DNA from: Isoetes taiwanensis | Lineage: Eukaryota > Streptophyta > Lycopodiopsida > Isoetales > Isoetaceae | Direction: 5' to 3' | DNA length: 64,000 bases | NCBI GenBank assembly: GCA_021234155.1 | Contig: JAJEKV010000158.1 | Span: 21,318 to 85,317 of the forward strand | Shown: one piece after another, positions 24,400-36,900 of the stretch | Numbering within the stretch: position 1 is the first letter of the stretch | How the letters are laid out: each line of letters starts with the position of its first letter | Notes under the pieces: generated by a model | The model's input: the letters and a program-made list of their open reading frames with translations, nothing else | What the model was told of the DNA's origin: nothing | Database searches by the model: none | Made by a program: the position numbers and the translations under genes

Positions 24400-25295
24400 A
24401 TTGTAACATTTGCACATATAATTGTTTTATGTAGCGGGGATGTTTTGACATTAAATCAAAGGAAAAAGTTAAACCCAATTCTCCATGTGTACGCTGGATC
24501 TTACAAGTTTGTATGGAACATGGCCCCACAACATGTAGCCTAAAGTTGGTCCCTCCTATCCTAGTCAGTGTCCACCAGGTGCACTATAGCTACAGGTTAC
24601 AGCCTCCGCCGTCACCATTTGCCGCCATCTTGCAAGCTATGTTGATTGTTACTGACAATGACGACTTGTAGGCTTTGAAGGTGTATATTTCAAATGTTTG
24701 AAGCCCCTTGATTTTGATTTGATGATTGAACCTTGTTGTGGCCTTTGAACTTTTAAGTAATATTACAACCAGTGGCCTTTGAACTAAGTAATATTACAAC
24801 CAAGTTACCTTGACGGCCTTATTTCCGAGGGACAAAATTGCAACCCAATTGGGTTGGGTTCATTGGGTTGCAGAGTCAACTGCCAAAGTTTAACTGCCGG
24901 TTTGCCAAACATTTGAAAACCAAACAAACTGTTGCATCTCAAAACTAATTCTTGGGGAATGGTTTTCAAGAATATTCCTTGAATATTTTTATTTTAAAAA
25001 AAAAGCCTAGTTGCATTATTTCAGCTGCATATACTACATGTAATGTAAAAGAAGAGGATGAAACCATTTAGCACGAGAGATATCCACGCATGATGAAGAC
25101 ATGGCAAGTTATCATGCTTATTCTTGTTATTGGTGCTGTAAAAGAAGAAGGATGGAAACATTTGGTATGAGACATATTTAGACACACAAAGTAATTCACG
25201 TTTGTTTATTCTTATTGGTGCTGCAAAGGGAATTTTTCAAGCAAAATATATTAGACATATTTGAGAAACCAAATATACATGAATATATATTTGAA
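24400..25295. other. Intergenic sequence
   Basis: No exon recognised. A short imperfect direct repeat (TTTGAACT...AAGTAATATTACAACCA) occurs at 24746 and 24778. Confidence 0.4.
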
Positions 25296-25297
25296 CA

Positions 25298-25460
25298 GAA
25301 TAGAATAGATTTTTTAATATTCACAAAGACCAAGAGATCATGGGTCCCATAAAATAGGCTAGTACAACCATTAATATTAGGATCAAAATACCCTTGCTTT
25401 GAAAGATTTTCAAGGGAAAATTTTCTGCAGTAATAATAATATTAGACAATCAGGAAAAAA
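25298..25460 (-). mobile_element. LINE 3' end, truncated (minus strand)
   Basis: Contains AGATTTTCAAGGGAAAATTT plus TCTGCAGTAATAATA and a GGGTCCCATAAAA block matching the LINE 3' consensus seen in the neighbouring copy. The tail is the motif AGAATAGAATAG at its left end. It lies just beside a longer copy in the same orientation. Confidence 0.55.
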
Positions 25461-25579
25461 ATAAGTAGACCATGATGATCAAATGTGCATGTTAGATGAC
25501 ATGTCGTTTGGAATTGCGTACCTGTTACGGAAGAACATCAATTGGAGTGATGTATTTGAGACAGTCTAGTACTCGTTAT

Positions 25580-25620
25580 AGAATAAGAATAAGAATAAGA
25601 ATAAGAATAAGAATAAGAAT
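25580..25620 (+). repeat. (AAGAAT)n hexanucleotide tail
   Basis: About seven units. Its position at the extreme 3' end of the LINE argues that it is the element's tail and not an independent microsatellite. Confidence 0.9.
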
Positions 25621-26945
25621 GATTTTTTATCGTCTACTGAGACCAATCGACCTATGGGACCCAGAAGGAGCGTAGCAAACTTATTATTGTCCGGGTTAAA
25701 AAAACCCATGTCCCGAAGGGTTTTCGAGGGAAAAACCGTGGCAGTAATAAGAATGTTGTCAAACTGTACAAGTATATATATCATCATGAAATAAATGTAT
25801 ATATACATGTCACGTGTTTGCCCGAGGACATAGCTGATCTCGCATGTCTATAACCTCCTGAAGGTATGATCCCGGCACCCGTACGGATGCTGTGCTCAAT
25901 GTCACATGTAGCGGCTGGCCAGGCCTGACCAACTCAGCATAGCGCATCCGGATTTGATCATATGCTAGGCAACTTTGAAGGGTATGAGATTCATCCCCAA
26001 TGACTCCCATTTGGCGGATTGTGAGGCGCCCCTAGCGTGGCTCACCAATCCATCCGCCAGTCTCAATTCGAAGATGATGTGCCCCAATGCGAATGGAGGC
26101 AATGAGTCCGCAGCCTTTTCATGGGCAAGTGGGTACCACGGGTAGCATTGTGGGCCTCGTTCCAATGTGAGATTTATGTGGCGGTGGTAGTGTGTTGTCT
26201 TGACATGTTCAAGGGCACTGGCATCCCAAAGCTTGCTGAGGAGGCAAACGTCAAGATATTGCCTCAAGCTATGGCGATCTGCGTCTGTTTGCACATGTAT
26301 GTACCTATGCTCTTGCACATTCCATCTAGCCAACCATTGAGATCTCTTTTCCCTCCAGCAGGCCTTGAGGCACTGCGGCCCCATTGCCATGATATAAGCT
26401 AGTTTAAGGAGACGAGCATCGTCCATATTGACCATCTTCTGAAAATAGACAATGTGGCGATCAAGGGCCGCCCTCTGAAGGGCTTTCTGCACCTGCTCCA
26501 AGTCATTCCAAGTTGCGAGGGATACTACTGGGCCCCATACTTCAACCCCGTATAAAAGGACAGGCTCCACTAAGACCTTGAACAAGTGTGACTGATGGGC
26601 CCGATCATACAACTCCGCTCTATGACTATTCTTTTGCATTGCATATAGTGCCTTCTAGCCCGTAGTCACTTTCGAGCCAGTATGGATGTGTCCCAGTGCA
26701 TAGTAGAAGGAAACTCCACTCCCAAATATTTGTATGTGGATGCTACTTCTACATTCTGCCCTCGATAACTGAAGGAGGGGATCTTCGGCTGACGTGAAGA
26801 TGATATGAAAACCACCTTAGTCTTGGCCAGGTTGACGCGCATATCAGTGGAGTTCAAAAAATAAAAAAATGCTATACATAATAGAAGCAAACGGTATTGC
26901 CAATCCTTGAAGTACGACCTTACACTAGTTGGTTCCAATCAATAA
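25580..26945 (-). pseudogene. LINE: end of reverse transcriptase plus C-terminal domain
   Basis: Minus-strand coding remnant, 5'-truncated. At 26666-26938 it holds the end of an RT domain (MRVNLAKTKVVFIS, then a KYLGVEFP motif). At 25965-26639 follows the downstream domain with LLYGVEVWGP and a long helical stretch. At 25810-26010 lies a segment with GDESHTLQSCLAYDQIRMRY, resembling the zf-RVT His/Cys region. The three pieces are in two frames, so at least one frameshift is present. The 3' UTR holds the GTTTTCGAGGGAAAAACC block and the element ends in (ATTCTT)n, visible on + as about seven AAGAAT units at 25580-25620. Confidence 0.8.
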
Positions 26946-27203
26946 GCCTTTGAGGATCATTTCTTCGAATGTCTAGTGAACCAACAGGACTTCTAAAAGC
27001 AGTGCAACTTCCAAACGGAATGTTGCAATATGCTAATGCGTGTTGCGAAAAAAAAAACAAATTGACCCACCAAGAATCCAAGAAGATATCAAATCTTTAA
27101 TCTCAGATCAAAAAGGCACTCCATCAGCAGGACTAGTTGAAGCATAATTATTAATCACTCCATAGACATATTCATTTACATAGAAAATAACTACCTGCCA
27201 CAT

Positions 27204-27500
27204 TCAGCTAGGACTATGAGGTGAGCTTAATTTTTTTTTCCATATAACAGAAAGACCACCAGAGGTACCATTAGCTTTTATCCAAATCAAGAAACCACTG
27301 GGGTAAATCCAATCAACAAGATTAACACTCTCCATTGTGGGCAGTCTCAACTCTTGCAACATGATAATGTCATTTAATAACATGATGAGTTTTTCCAAGC
27401 ATTCTTTATGCCTCTAAGATTCCAAGGCAATATCTTGATAGAGAAAAGGAAAGGGATAAGCTGAATAAGGAGGCAGTTCATAATTCTTTCTTTTGAAATT
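27204..27500 (-). pseudogene. LINE endonuclease N-terminal fragment
   Basis: Minus frames read ILPWNLRGIKNAWK and, shifted by one base, LNDIIMLQELRL followed by a GGLSVIWKK-type segment. This is the start of an APE-type endonuclease domain (N-x-RGi, D-I-x-x-LQE, GG-x-x-x-x-W). The catalytic N-terminal Asn and Glu positions are visible. It is separate from the RT fragment to its left or joined to it by a large deletion. Confidence 0.6.
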
Positions 27501-27574
27501 AGAATTTTTTTCTTCCTATTACTTTTAATATTGGCTGCATGAGTGTTTCAGATAGGGGACTTCTATAATCCTAT

Positions 27575-27692
27575 TATCTCCTGTTGCATGGATCATGGTG
27601 GGTGATTTTAACACGGTCGAACTTGAGCAAGACAGATGTGGCAGAGGTGCAAAGATAGTGCAGGGCTTTAAACGGGAGCAATGGTATTAGTC
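27575..27692 (+). pseudogene. LINE endonuclease fragment (GDFN motif)
   Basis: The + frame gives VAWIMVGDFNTVELEQDRCG, the central motif of APE-type LINE endonucleases (W-i-x-GDFN-x-x, D-x-x-G). It ends at a stop where the gypsy leader begins. Opposite in strand to the fragment at 27.2-27.5 kb, so at least two insertions are involved. Confidence 0.6.
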
Positions 27693-28290
27693 ATGTACGT
27701 CGAGGTACATGACTATTCATGAAGACCACGGATCAGGGCAGGAATAAGGCACCAGGTCAAGGTCAACCATCAGGAAGTAGATCCCCGCCGAAGACCACGC
27801 CCAAGCCCACGCCGAAGAAGAGACAGAGAACAGATAAATGACGGCCATGCAAAAGTACATCATGATTCCAGGCACGTAAAGGAGGCACTGCCAGATTACC
27901 GAAAAATCAGGCTTTGATCAAGGAGTTGGTAGTGAGATCTGCCAAACACCTATTTTGGGCCCAAGGCCGTTGTACTATATATATGAGTAGAGATAGAGCT
28001 CAGTTTTCTAGATGAGTTTTAGTCCTTGTCTCTAGTCTTTCTCTCGATTTTCGAGAGCTCATGTACACTCAGTGATATCAAGGAAGTCGTATTTTCTTCA
28101 CTGTTTGTTATTCGTTCTTTCCTGTTTCCTTCTTTCTGTTCTTGCAAAATCCCGCATGACACTCAGCCAGAATTCTCCTGTTTGATCCACGGGTCCTCAC
28201 AGAGGGTTGTCTTACAGGAGATCCCGAACCCAGGCCCTAAACACTGTCGCCACTATCGAGTCTGATCTTTCTTCTTTCCTTCTCTTCACT
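27693..28290 (+). promoter_or_regulatory. Putative 5' LTR and leader of the gypsy element
   Basis: Non-coding sequence before gag. An inverted repeat AGTCATGTAC/GTACATGACT lies at 27690-27714. A TATA-like TACTATATATATGAG is at about 27972, followed by a T/C-rich leader. I could not define both LTR ends or a clear primer binding site, and no matching 3' LTR was found because the 3' end of the element is lost. Confidence 0.35.
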
Positions 28291-31200
28291 ATGTCTGCTC
28301 GAGCTTTCACTCCTGAAGAACTTCTTTTCCAAACGGCGGCTCGCTTGGAGCGCCATCAGCGTCACGAAGCTGCTCGAGACATGTACGGCACTGATTATGA
28401 TATTGAAGGAGGCCGTGCCCGCTCAAGAGCACAGTCGGCACCGCCTACTCCTCGTGTTCATTCTCGCCCAGGGTCTCTCCCTGTGTGTAAGCATTGCTCT
28501 AAACCCCAGTCGCCACATCATACACCCGTTCAGCCCACTCCTCACTATTTCCAAACCCCGAAAAGCACCTACATTCATATCCCCTCAGGTCACACCCCCG
28601 TACCTTCGCAACCTTCTTCTCCTCCTGCAGGGATGGGCTACCCACATGTCTCTTTTGGCCCTCCCCATGTCCATGAATATCAGACCTTTCCCTCTTTTCA
28701 GCATGCCCTTCCTGTCTACAATCTTACAGATCTCAAACTTAATGAAGATAGCTCCCATGGTCCTTCGCCACAGGATGCTCCTCTCTCTGGCCCTCTGGGT
28801 TTTTCTGTTCCCATGCCGCCTTGTTCCCAGCCCACGGCTGTGCCACAAAGCTATGTTCCCGCTTATCCTCCACCTGTATATGCGCAAGGTCCGCCTCCAT
28901 CTCCTGTTCAACATCTTAAGCTGACGTATCCCACCTTCGGAAGTACTAAAGGGAAGCCTCTGGATCAAAGTGCACAAGCTCACATGGAGGAATTTGAGAT
29001 GTTGGCTATCCTCAATGGCCACGCTCAACTTCAACTCAAGTTCCACATTTTTTCCACCACGCTGCGAGGCGCCCCTCATCAGTGGCTCATGGCCAACAAA
29101 AGCCATTGGAAACAAAACTGCAAAAAATGAAAACTGCGTTTCTCTCCCATTACGGCACCATGGACGATGATCAACTTCTGCTAAAGCAACTCAATGATCT
29201 TCACCAACAACCCAGGGAGTCTGCGCATGATTTCGCTGATCACCTTCATATTCTGGTCAGCAAGCTCCAGGCAAAGCCAGATTCTTGTCTGATTTCTGCA
29301 AGGCCTTCCTCCTGCCGTTCGTCTTATGACCGAGTACCTGCGTCCTAAGACTTTGGAGCAGGCTATCGAATTAGTCAACCACTCAGTCAACGTCTCCTCA
29401 CGAGGTGTTGCCCTCACGGAACTCCCTTTCATGCCACCCGTCATGGTTCCTCAGAATGCGGTTCAGCCTCAACAATCTTCCCCTCAATGCACTCAGATAT
29501 GGTGTCACATCTGTAAATATCAAGGTCATCTTTCCAATGAGTGCAACTCCACCAATGGTCCTCCTCATTGTAAACGGTGCAACATGTGCAATCACACTAC
29601 TGAAGAGTGTGCACGTTCACATCCCACACCTTTCCGACAGAAAATGGTTTTCCAAGTACAAACCACGCCCCAGCAGCAACAATCGTATCCGCCTCAGCAA
29701 TATCAACAAGCTCAACAACCGCAATAATCTAGGGGTCAAGGCCCCCGTCAACCTTTTGATCCTTCCAAGGCTCAGTGTTACCATTGCCAAGAATGGGGTC
29801 ATACCAACACGGCATGCCCTCAGCTTCCTCAAGTCCAAGTTCAACTTCCAGGTACAAATCAAACTGCGTCAGTCCAACTTACGGCTTATCAATTATGGGT
29901 CGCCAATGGCAAACAAGGCCCACGCCCTGTTCTGGGGAAGCCACCACGACCACCTCAACAACAGCGCCCTCAACAAGCAGCGTCGTCCTCTACTCCTCTC
30001 GATCAACAAGCTCAGGAAGAAATTTATCAGGCTCTCAATCCTCTAGTACAGCAGTCCAACTGGGTTGGTTTGGTTTCTTGCCAGACCAAGGCCTCACGTC
30101 CCTTGACGATCATACCTCACGACATGCAAACTGCATTTGCTATCGACACAATTCCAAGTGAGGACACCAAAAAGGTCCATTTCGCGCCAGATCTGGATAA
30201 ACTCATGCCCCATGTCATGCCAAATGTGAGACAGAGTATTCTCAAGCTCATGCAAGCTGCTGAAGGCCGCACGCTTGCAAATATTCATGCCACCATGCGT
30301 GCTCAGCAGCGTCAGGGGCCACCTTCCTCATCCAAAAGCCCACACTCTCAACCGCATCCCAATATAGCTGCTGAGGTGGAGCTTCTCAAGGAGGTTTCGG
30401 CTTCCTTTCAGATGCCCCTTTGGATCCTGCTAATCCATTTTCGCATGTTCCCTCTTCAAGAAGAACTCTCCAAAATCAAGATTCCCTTGAGCCTTGCCAC
30501 TATTCTCAAACTCTGTCCTGCTCTCAAAGAACAATCCCTTCCCACTGTTCTGGTAGGAGCGATGGCTACTTCAACACCCACGGTGCATGCCACGGTGGGC
30601 AACCAACAGATCAATCACGTTCAAATTGATAGAGGTAGTGCTGTCAACCTTATTACAGACAAACTTCGGAAGCAATTGGGCATCAAACATATCTATTGTG
30701 CCCCCTATGACATCAAGTTGGCTAATGGCCATATCACGCGCCCTCAAGGCGTCATCCCTCTTCTCCACATTAGTATCGGTGATCTCAAGTTTCCTTTGGA
30801 ATTTGAGGTTTGGAAAGCTGGTGAAGATCCGGGTGACTATGAAATGCTGGTTGGACGACCCTTTCTCCGCCAAGCTAAAAGTATTCATTATTGGACCACG
30901 GATCAACTTGTCATCACTGATGGCCTTCTCAATGCCACTATGGATTTGGAAATGGGCAAGCTGATTTCTGTTGAACACACTGAACCCTCGCTTTTTAATA
31001 GTGATTCTGACGATGCTCAAAACACTTATCAGGTCCAGGCTCCACCTATGAGTCTGCCTCTATCATCCTACCCTGAGTATGCAGATCCTTGGGGTGAGAT
31101 GACACTTGATCAGGACCAGGCTGTGGCAGCTCTGCTTGACCTCTACCTGGCTCCTTGCAATCGCATTCAACGCCTTGATCATTTTTCCAATACGGAGGCT

Positions 31201-31311
31201 CCTTCTGAGGTTGTGGATGTTCATGCTGTCATGAAGCAACCTTTGCTTGATGATACTCAGCAGCCTCTTTTCTTTACTACACAAAATGCTGCACCTCCGG
31301 TGATGCTCTAA
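28291..31311 (+). pseudogene. Gypsy gag and protease, frameshifted
   Basis: Starts MSARAFTPEELLFQTAARLE. The long Pro-rich N-terminal part runs to 29130, where the frame changes. The capsid continues in a second frame to about 29348. From 29326 a third frame holds a zinc knuckle region (CHICKYQGHLSNEC, then CKRCNMCNHTTEEC), a stop at 29725-29727, and another knuckle CYHCQEWGHTNTAC. The protease lies at about 30620-30900. Its active site reads DRGSAVNLI where D(S/T/G)G is usual, and it is followed by a GRPFL flap-type motif. Two frameshifts and one stop make it inactive. Confidence 0.85.
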
Positions 31312-31364
31312 ACACCTGCTCATGTTGTTAAGGACACGGAGGTTGTCCCACAGATTCAAACTCC

Positions 31365-33050
31365 GTGGATCTTGGAGAAAATCAACCAGTTCGCTTGGCT
31401 GCCAATCTTCCGCCCACTTACAAAACTCGCGCTATCACTTTGTTCAAAAAATTCAAACATATCTTTGCATGGAGCTATAAAGACCTTCGGGGTATTAAAA
31501 AAGAGTTAGGGGAACTGAGCATTCCCACTAAACCTGATGCACGACCAATCTAGAAACGACAAAGATCGCCCAACGCCAATTATCGCGGGACTGGGCGTCA
31601 AAGCTGAAATTGACAAGCTCCTAGCTGCTGGCTTAATTTATGAGGTCAAACATTCAGAGTGGGTGAGCCCCATTGTCATTGCTCTCAAGCACAATGGAAA
31701 AATCCGTGTTTGCGTGGACTACAGGAAATTAAATCAGGCCACGGAACGGGATCATTTTCCGCTACCCTTCACAGACCAGGTTTTGGAAGAGGTCGCTGGT
31801 CACGAAATGTACTCTTTCATGGATGGCTTTTCAGGGTACAATCAAATATCCATCAAACAAGAAAATCAACTCAAAACCACTTTCACCACACCGTGGGGCA
31901 CTTTTGCCTACAAGGTGGTTCCTTTGGATTATCCAACTCTCCATCCGCATGCTTTCTGTCTTTCAAGACTATATGAAAGATCGTCCTTTTCTCCAAATCT
32001 TTCAAGTTGATTTCTCAGCCTACAACTCCATGGACGATCAGCTGGAGAAGGAGCTGGTTTTTCAAAAATGTGATGAGTCCGATATCAGTCTCAATCCAGA
32101 GAAATACACCTTCTGTGTCACCTCGGGTGTTTTTTTGGGTCATGTGGTTAGTAAAGAAGACATCACCACGGATCCTGCCAAAATAAGTTGTGTCCTGAAC
32201 AGGGAAAAAATTAAGGAACTTTTATATTCAAAGTGGTGAAATAGACTTGGCTAAAGTATGCCAAAATTTGAGGTAAAAGCTTCTAATGTTTAGCTAAACT
32301 TTCTAAATTTTGCCACCTGTACTTTCTTACGTCTAGCTAAACTTTTATTTAAAAAAGAAAAAATCTTCTATCTTTTGACTATTTTGCACTAATTCAAGAC
32401 CTAAATATTAACTGACCATAATAAATATAAAGGCTATAGGATAATTTAGCTAAAGTACGCTAAAATTTGACGTAAAAGCTTCTAAGTTTTGGCTACACCT
32501 TCCAAATTTTGGCAGTTATACTTTCTTGCGATTAGCTAAAGTTGGACGAAATGGAGGTGCGGCATGAAATAGACTTGGCTATTTTTTTTTTTTTTAACCC
32601 AAAAAGGGCCATAGTTTAGCCAAATGTTTTCCAAACAAGGCCAAAATTTTGCCATTTAGCTAAGTTTAGCCACTAATTTTTTCCATGGTCCTGAAGGCAC
32701 ATGCACCATCCAACATTAAAGAGACACGCTCCTTCCTGGGTAAGGTCAATTACTGTGCCACCTTCATTCCTGGACTCGCTGCCATTGCTGATCCAATTCA
32801 TAAACTCACGGGTGATGAATCCTCTTGGGCTTGGAATCCCTAGGCGGAGGCAGCCTTCCAGAAGCTAAAGCTTTTGCTTATTCAGGCCCTGGTCCTTGTT
32901 TCCCCTCAATGGGACAAGCCCTTTCATGTTCATGTGGATGTCTCGGCTTTTGCCATTGGTGTTGTTCTCTCTCAAGCATATGATGAGCACACGGATAAAC
33001 CCATCCGCTATAAGGAAGTCTACGGGCAACATCGTAGAAGTTTTTTTATA
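31365..33050 (+). pseudogene. Gypsy reverse transcriptase/RNase H, Athila/Tat-like, broken
   Basis: The RT begins after a frameshift at about 31550 and contains VCVDYRKLNQ, DHFPLPFTDQ and SFMDGFSGYNQISI, the wording typical of the Athila/Tat branch rather than chromoviruses. The catalytic segment, normally (F/Y)MDDF, reads FQVDFSAY, so one catalytic Asp appears lost, with a frameshift nearby. A MITE (32200-32687) interrupts the RT end. The thumb/RNase H region resumes with SFLGKVNYCATFIPGLA, has a stop at 32842, and ends abruptly at about 33020 after HVDVSAFAIGVVLSQ. The integrase is missing. Confidence 0.85.
32200..32687. mobile_element. hAT-type MITE inside the gypsy RT
   Basis: A 488-bp non-coding insertion flanked by perfect 8-bp direct repeats GTCCTGAA (32192-32199 and 32688-32695). 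The ends are imperfect inverted repeats, CAGGGAAAAAATTA against CATGGAAAAAATTA read inward. Eight-base target duplications and CA(G/T)GG termini are hallmarks of hAT elements. There is no transposase, so it is non-autonomous. Inside, a unit of about 95 bp (TTGGCTAAAGTATGCCAAAA ... TTAGCTAAA) at 32250 is repeated at 32449. The RT reading continues across the empty site, so the insertion postdates the gypsy element. Confidence 0.88.
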
Positions 33051-33100
33051 CTATATAGTGAGAGTTGCAAAATACTATAAGGTTTGAGGCAATGTACTCA
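33043..33100 (+). repeat. Left arm of a 6.3-kb-spaced inverted repeat
   Basis: TTGCAAAATACTATAAGGTT plus TGAGGCAATGTACT occurs here and in reverse complement at 39353-39415, where TATACTGTATATTGAGA also aligns. The arms are about 58 bp with some mismatches and bracket the minus-strand gypsy and the H3 C-terminal fragment. Confidence 0.75.
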
Positions 33101-33106
33101 ACTAAC

Positions 33107-33305
33107 CTGACACGTCACCAAGGTATTAGGACTATTGGGGACTAACCCAAAAGGGGTTATTGCAGTTAACCTAATCTAAGTAGACTAAGTAATAGTCTAC
33201 ACCATCCCCAAGGCCCCGAAGTTTTATACCCCCTAAAACAGTATAATACATGCATGAAATCAACATAATTTATATGTATACCATATAATAACATGGAACG
33301 TCACA
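33107..33305 (-). repeat. LTR-end sequences of the minus-strand chromovirus
   Basis: On minus, a polypurine tract (AAGGGGGTAGAA) is followed by TGTGACGTTCCATG at 33305, a good LTR start. Near 33107-33130 the + strand reads CCTGACACGTCACCAAGGTA plus TTAG, which looks like an LTR end plus a primer-site-like AGGTATTAG, but in the opposite orientation. The same two motifs are side by side at 56755-56821. The LTR seems rearranged; exact limits are uncertain. Confidence 0.45.
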
Positions 33306-33912
33306 TTCTACCCCCTTGGAATAATGTTGTCCCCAGCATTAAGGAGTATAGAGAATATAATTAGTAGAAAAAAAGCCCTGGTAGATACTTTATTATAAAA
33401 CATAGGAAATTACAACAAGATCATCAACGATCAAAAGTTTTGGACCTTCAGGAGTCCTTTCAAACCATAACATAAAAACACTTAATATGCACAACAACAA
33501 GGTCCTCAGTGGACTGTAGGGAACACACATAAGAATACATCATAACTCCTAAAGTGAGCCATCAGAAAACTGCAGATGTCGCTGTACGCACTACGCACCT
33601 ACAGGATTTCAGTACTCAATACAATTATATGTAGTTGTGGTTGAAGGGACCACCCCCTTTAAATCATCAAAAGAAAATGAAAATGAGGGAATCCTATAAT
33701 GCGTAAGGCTTGCAAGTCGTCTCGGCATAAGGAATGGCAATGTTCCTACTCTAGCCATAGATGGTTGCATCCTAATATGCCTAGATGCAATTCCCTCCCA
33801 TCATAGGATGCATCTACCCCAACCCCTCTGCATGATCCCTGTCGGATCTACTATGCAACTACATACCATTGGAGTCAGAGTCAATAGCATCGTGGATAGT
33901 CCGACCCTGGTA

Positions 33913-36900
33913 TTACCGCATAAAGTCGGGGTAAGCCTTATCAAGATCTTGTTTAAGGACCCAGGTGGCATCCTCAGTAGGCAAGTGTTTCCACTTAACC
34001 AAATACTGCAATATTTGGGTTCTTCTCGTTTGCTTACATGATTTGTCGAGAAGAGCTTCTGGGACCATTTCCAATTGCTCGTCTGTCATCTCCAGAAGTG
34101 TGGCGTATCAAGAATCTCTTTTTTTTTTTTTTTTTTTGGAGGTAAGGTGTTGTTGTATTCATAAGTTAAAACTTACATAGTCACGGTGTATACCCTCAGT
34201 AGTATACTACCTATCATAATATTCTACTCACATTCCCCATAGATGGAGAGGTGAACAAAAGAAAGCAGAAGATAAACAAAAAAAGATATTCCCAATCCAG
34301 AACTTATATCTTCAAAAAGGTGGTCTGATCCGAGTCTTTGGTTTTTCCTTGTTACTGTGCGTCAATCAGATCTTGAATGGTTAAATCCAAAACAGCATTC
34401 CTGCCCAAAATGTTCAGCAGCAGGTCAAGTTTCTTAACCGGGTAATTGGTGAAGTCCAGCAGTAGAAGAACATGGGCTTCTCTTTTTTGTTGCCACTTGT
34501 GGTAAAGATTCATAAAAAAAGGCCTCAGATTATTGTGTGACCACGCCTCTGGTCTTTTGAGGATCTTCTTGAGTGCAGCAGCATGTATCATCTCTTGTTT
34601 GAGCTGTATGAAAATTTCTTCATCCTCCATCCCTTGCAAATTCGATTCTTCATTGTCTGAGTCATCAGCGACCCCCATTCCTCTAACAGCAGCTCCATAC
34701 CTACTCAACCTCCTCATTGCATCTGTGTAAAATATCATCACCCATGGTTAGATTCAAAGCAAAAAATTCATGAAATCCACGGAATCTACCAAAGGCATCC
34801 ATCCTGTATCAAGAATCTCATGAGGATTCGAGGTGTGCTTTTTCAAAAGGCTTACATGGAAAACTTTGTGGACCTTGAGATGAGCGGGCAAATTCAACTT
34901 ATAGGCTTGAGGACCTATTCGTTCAATAATCTGGAAGGGTCCCGCCCATTGTGGTGCCAGCTTCTTGCAATTCCCAATTTTAAGCTTCGTCTGCTTAACC
35001 TTGATTTTCAACCATACGGATTCACAAACCTAGAACTCGCGCGGGGTACGTTGTCTGTCTGCTAAACTCTTTTGGCGACTTCGTGCTGCCAATAGATACC
35101 CGCGTACTTCCTCTACTAAAGCTTGCATATCCTTAAGCAACTATTGTGAGACTGCCACCTTGGAAACTGGGTTATGCCACATATCTGGAGTAAGACATTG
35201 ATAGCCATAGGTGATCATAAAGGGAGACATCCTTGAGGACTCCTGCTTAGTACTATTATAGGCAAATTCTACCAAGTGAATGTAATCTGCCCATTGAGAT
35301 TGCTTATTCCAGACATAATTGCGTAGCATATCCTAAATAATTCGATTGGTACGTTCTGACTGCCCATCTGTCTGAGGGTGATAGGTCGTACTCATGGCAA
35401 GCTTGGTTTGTATAGCGCTAAAGAAGTACTTCCAAAAAGCACTAACAAATTTGAGATCACGATCCGAAATAATGGTGTGTGGCATCCCATGGAGTGAAAA
35501 ATTTCCTTGGAGAATAAAAGTGTCGTATCCAAAGCAGTGCCGGTGGTGCGGCATGGCAAGAAATGAACCATCTTAGAAAGCTTGTCAATTACTACCATCA
35601 AGGCGTCAAATCCTCAAATTGTCCGTGGAAGACCTACAATGAAGTCCATGGTAATGACTTCCCATTTTGCATTAGAACGTCGAGAGGTTCCAGCGCGCCG
35701 GGCATCCTTAACTGCTCTGCTTTTGTCTGCTGGCAAAGAATATAGCATGTAATATGTTTCTTCATACCAGGCCAAAAGTAACTGGATCTTAGCTTGAAAT
35801 ATGTTTTCATGAATCTAGCATGACTAGCAATGGGACTGTTATGTGTGTCATGGAGAATAAGCCTTCTAACTCATGATGACTCGGGTACACACAACTTGTC
35901 GCGGTAATATAAAAGATTACCGTCTTTCTTATAATGCTTGAATGTTTCTCTCTCCTTGTTTGTCCTGGCCTCTTTAGAAAGACTGCCCCATACTTCACTG
36001 AACTCGGGATCTGTTGGAAGAGATTGCTCAATAGTCTTCCCAAATTCACTTGCAAGAGTGGAAATAGCGTTACAATGAGTACGTGTCGTCAATGGATGCC
36101 AAGATAAGGCATCAACAACAACATTATGCTTCCCCGGTTTATACAAAACCTGGAAGCCGTACTCTTCCAAAAAATCTATCCATCTGCATTGCCGGAGATT
36201 GAGATTAGCCTGTGTAAAAATGTATTGAAGACTTTGGTGATCTGTGTCTAATTGGAACCGCCGTCCAAGAAGATAATGTCTCCAGATGCACAAGGCACGC
36301 ACGACCGCAAGCAATTTCTGGTCGTGGGTGGGATATCTCTATTGTACGTCATTCATTTTCTTAGAGTCATAGGCTATGACACGTCCCTTTGCATCAAGAC
36401 AGCTTTAATTGCTATCTTACTGGCATCAGTTGCAACAGCCTTGTCTTTCTAAGGATCGAGTAATGTAAGGATTGATGATGACATTAAGGCGTCCTTTAGC
36501 TGTTGAAAACCTGTTTGAACCTGATGCTGGCTTTCTTTTCTGACTTCTGATAAGAAGGCTGCTGAGGAGGTCCTGGGCTAGGAGAGCGGGCCTTATATGG
36601 TACATACGGCTTGCCTTGGCTCGCACTTGGAAGTCGCTGGTACGAGGCTTTGGGTGTATCATCCTCTAAACTTAAGGCTTTTGCTTCAGCCTCTGCCACT
36701 GTTTTGGTATCGATTGTACGTACCATCTTCCTTAAAGTGGGTGACGACCCCTCAACATATCCTTCGACAGCACGGCGTTCGTTGATCCCTGGAACATACA
36801 GCCTGAGGCGCATGAATTCGTCAGTGTAGGCTTGGACCGTCATGTCGCGCTACTCCAAGCGATAGAAGGTTTGTATTTGTTTGCAGTGATGTGCCCGAGG

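Noticed and set aside
28597-29115. Minus-strand frame within the gypsy gag
   Set aside because: Antisense shadow of the gag coding sequence.
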